Origin: Micrococcaceae bacterium Sec5.7
Lineage (GTDB): Bacteria > Actinomycetota > Actinomycetes > Actinomycetales > Micrococcaceae
Direction: 5' to 3'
Assembly (NCBI GenBank): GCA_039636785.1
Contig: CP144169.1
Coordinates: 372,001 to 436,000, forward strand
Length of the DNA stretch: 64,000 bases
Position 1 is the stretch's first letter. Each line of letters begins with the position of its first letter. Both the position numbers and the translations under genes were made by a program. Shown here one piece after another: positions 62,448-64,000 of this stretch. The notes under the pieces are model-generated. The model searched no databases, had not been told where the DNA came from, and saw only the letters and a program-made list of their open reading frames with translations.

Positions 62448-64000
62448 CTAGCCGGCCTTCCACACAGCAGTCAGCGTCGCCGTCGGCGTATTAAACGCAC
62501 TGAGGCGAATAACGCCCTCGTTGCCGTATCCGAGTTTGCGCTGCTCCCGCCAGTCCTCGGGCTTGGCTCTCTTGTCAAGGAGCACTTCATATCCGACGCG
62601 TCCGGCGAAGTTTCGGAAATCCTCCCATGGGAGCTGGGGATACTTGACGCTCAACGACTGGATCGTCTCCACCGAAGCCCCTTCGTTCGCGACGAAGACA
62701 GTCCCCGTAAGCCCCAGCTTGTCTAGGCCCTGCTCCAGGTAAGCCTTTCCTCCGGACAGTGACGCGAGAAAAATAAAATGCAAAGGTGTTTTGCGAAGCA
62801 AGTCGCGGAGGCGTTCCTCCAATGGCGGGCGTTCCTCATCGAGGGGATCAGGTGCAGTCTCCCCGAGCCACCCGGCGAGGATGTTCATCGCGGACCGACC
62901 TGTGCCAAGAAGGTCGTCCACGAAAATGATTGGGTCCCCTGAAATGAGGGCGTCCTCCAGTGTCCGCACTGTCCAGTTTATTGCTGATGCTAAGTCATTA
63001 GCGAAGTAAGTCAGGACGGAGGAGCCGTCCTTGGGCGCGCCCAAGGACGTTAGCGCAGCCGTTGTAACTTCCGGCCGGGACAGGTGGAACGCGTTCAGCG
63101 CCACGGCGACTTCGTCGCGGCCGAGGAACTGAATGTTTTCGAGCACGATCAGAGCGCAGTCGATGAGGTCTTCGGGGAATTGAGCCAGCCAGTCCAGCAG
63201 CCGGCCGTCGTTGAGCTTGCTTTCACTCACGCGGCCACTCTCCTGCTCGGTGACCGGGCCTGCGTATCCTGAAAGTCTGGCGCGGATTCGTCCGAGCCAA
63301 GGCACTACGTCGGCCTTCAGGAGGCGGCCCGGAACTGGTTCGAGGTCGCGTGGTTTGTTCTGGTAGAAATTTTCCGCCTGGAGCGTCCGCTTCAGCTTGT
63401 CGACGATCGCCGGGTCGTGCCGTGAGTACGCCTGGTGGCCGCGGGGCACCCGCAATTCAAATTCTGTACGGAACACTACTTCGGTCGCAACGTGCACAAG
63501 ATCAGCGATGTCCCTGGGGGCAAACACGTACCCAAGGTCGCGAACGTTGACGTAAGCGTCAACCCAAGCACGTGTATCTGCTTGGATCCGGTCGACCGGG
63601 GCGAGCTGGCCAACGCTGTCGATCAGGTAAGCACGGCTCGGATCGGGCTTCCGGTCGATAGTCTTGTTCGCCGGCGGGTCGAGGGCGATGTACGCTTCCA
63701 GATCACCGTAGCGGTCCAACGTCCCCGACAAGTTAGCCAATCCAGCGATTTCACGGGTATTTGCAGCAATGCTGGCGATGACTTCAGCTCGGCTTTCCGG
63801 GTCGCCAGCCGCCCGGAATAGCTGGTCGAAGGCGACCCGCTGTTCCTCCGCCCCGCGGTAGTCGTTGTTGGGCAGGACGCTCGCGAAGGCGAACGCGCGG
63901 ACGAAGAGGTCTCGCTTGCGAAGACGATCGGCGATGTCAGCCGCCGTTGAGAACATGTCGGCACGCTCCTGACCATCCTGCAGGGCGTGAGCTTCGAGCC
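62448..64000 (-). CDS. Phosphoribosyltransferase-like protein (5' end outside window)
   Basis: At least 517 residues are visible and the leftward frame stays open to the window edge (ERADMFSTAADIADRLRKRD near the edge). The N-terminal 300 residues are helical with no family I recognise. The C-terminal part has the PRPP-binding-like loop DPIIFVDDLLGTGRSAMNIL and PLHFIFLASLSGGKAYLEQG, similar to stand-alone or fused PRTase domains found in predicted conflict systems (PRTase-CE type). Codon use is somewhat less GC-biased than that of neighbours. The enzymatic substrate and partner genes are not visible. Confidence 0.7.
   Translation of the reverse strand, partial: LEAHALQDGQERADMFSTAADIADRLRKRDLFVRAFAFASVLPNNDYRGAEEQRVAFDQLFRAAGDPESRAEVIASIAANTREIAGLANLSGTLDRYGDLEAYIALDPPANKTIDRKPDPSRAYLIDSVGQLAPVDRIQADTRAWVDAYVNVRDLGYVFAPRDIADLVHVATEVVFRTEFELRVPRGHQAYSRHDPAIVDKLKRTLQAENFYQNKPRDLEPVPGRLLKADVVPWLGRIRARLSGYAGPVTEQESGRVSESKLNDGRLLDWLAQFPEDLIDCALIVLENIQFLGRDEVAVALNAFHLSRPEVTTAALTSLGAPKDGSSVLTYFANDLASAINWTVRTLEDALISGDPIIFVDDLLGTGRSAMNILAGWLGETAPDPLDEERPPLEERLRDLLRKTPLHFIFLASLSGGKAYLEQGLDKLGLTGTVFVANEGASVETIQSLSVKYPQLPWEDFRNFAGRVGYEVLLDKRAKPEDWREQRKLGYGNEGVIRLSAFNTPTATLTAVWKAG

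Overview
The window is high-GC DNA with actinobacterial codon use, ESX-type (type VII) secretion genes, a split perM-purN-purH locus and REP-like repeats carrying GAGCCTGTCGAAACC. An Arthrobacter/Pseudarthrobacter-type soil micrococcal actinomycete is the best guess (inference; no rRNA is present).

Layout. 1-9.2 kb: perM, purN and purH all read leftwards, as in the mycobacterial perM-purN-purH order, but purN and purH are separated by a rightward MurNAc-recycling set (BadF-type sugar kinase, MurQ, MFS transporter) and a leftward Vsr/DUF559-like gene bracketed by two copies of an inverted repeat. 9.5-16.2 kb: flotillin plus NfeD-like partner, HNH nuclease, alpha/beta hydrolase, a GT4 glycosyltransferase translationally coupled to UDP-glucose 6-dehydrogenase (whose C-terminus is encoded by four 30-bp repeats), and an excalibur protein.

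16.4-35.2 kb is the most distinctive region: an ESX-like secretion locus. The leftward arm encodes two WXG100-size proteins, a third small helical protein, a 786-residue toxin with a C-terminal DNA/RNA non-specific endonuclease-like domain and its probable immunity protein, then a tandem series of decaying toxin-tip/immunity cassettes ending in a copy cut by an intact IS21-family element. The rightward arm encodes a small membrane protein, EccD, an EspI/MinD-like protein with a defective P-loop, EccC with three ATPase domains and two unknown coupled proteins; a second EspI-like ATPase faces it. No eccB, eccE or mycP is present in the window.

35.4-41.7 kb: tandem PAS-GGDEF-EAL genes (the first broken), an SDR, a cold-shock protein and a universal stress protein. 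41.9-48.7 kb: a complete type I Wadjet anti-plasmid operon, jetABCD, preceded by five 16-bp tandem repeats; a free-standing relic of a second JetD TOPRIM domain lies 6 kb further on. 48.7-57.5 kb: acyltransferase, TfoX-like protein, a doubly frameshifted flavin monooxygenase, hydrolase, secreted lipase, secreted CHRD-like protein, a second DUF4383 membrane protein and a Phd/VapC-type toxin-antitoxin pair. 57.5-62 kb: a nucleoside salvage cluster (GntR regulator, nucleoside hydrolase, MFS transporter, ribokinase) with palindromic operator candidates. The right edge holds a partial phosphoribosyltransferase-like gene that may begin another accessory region.
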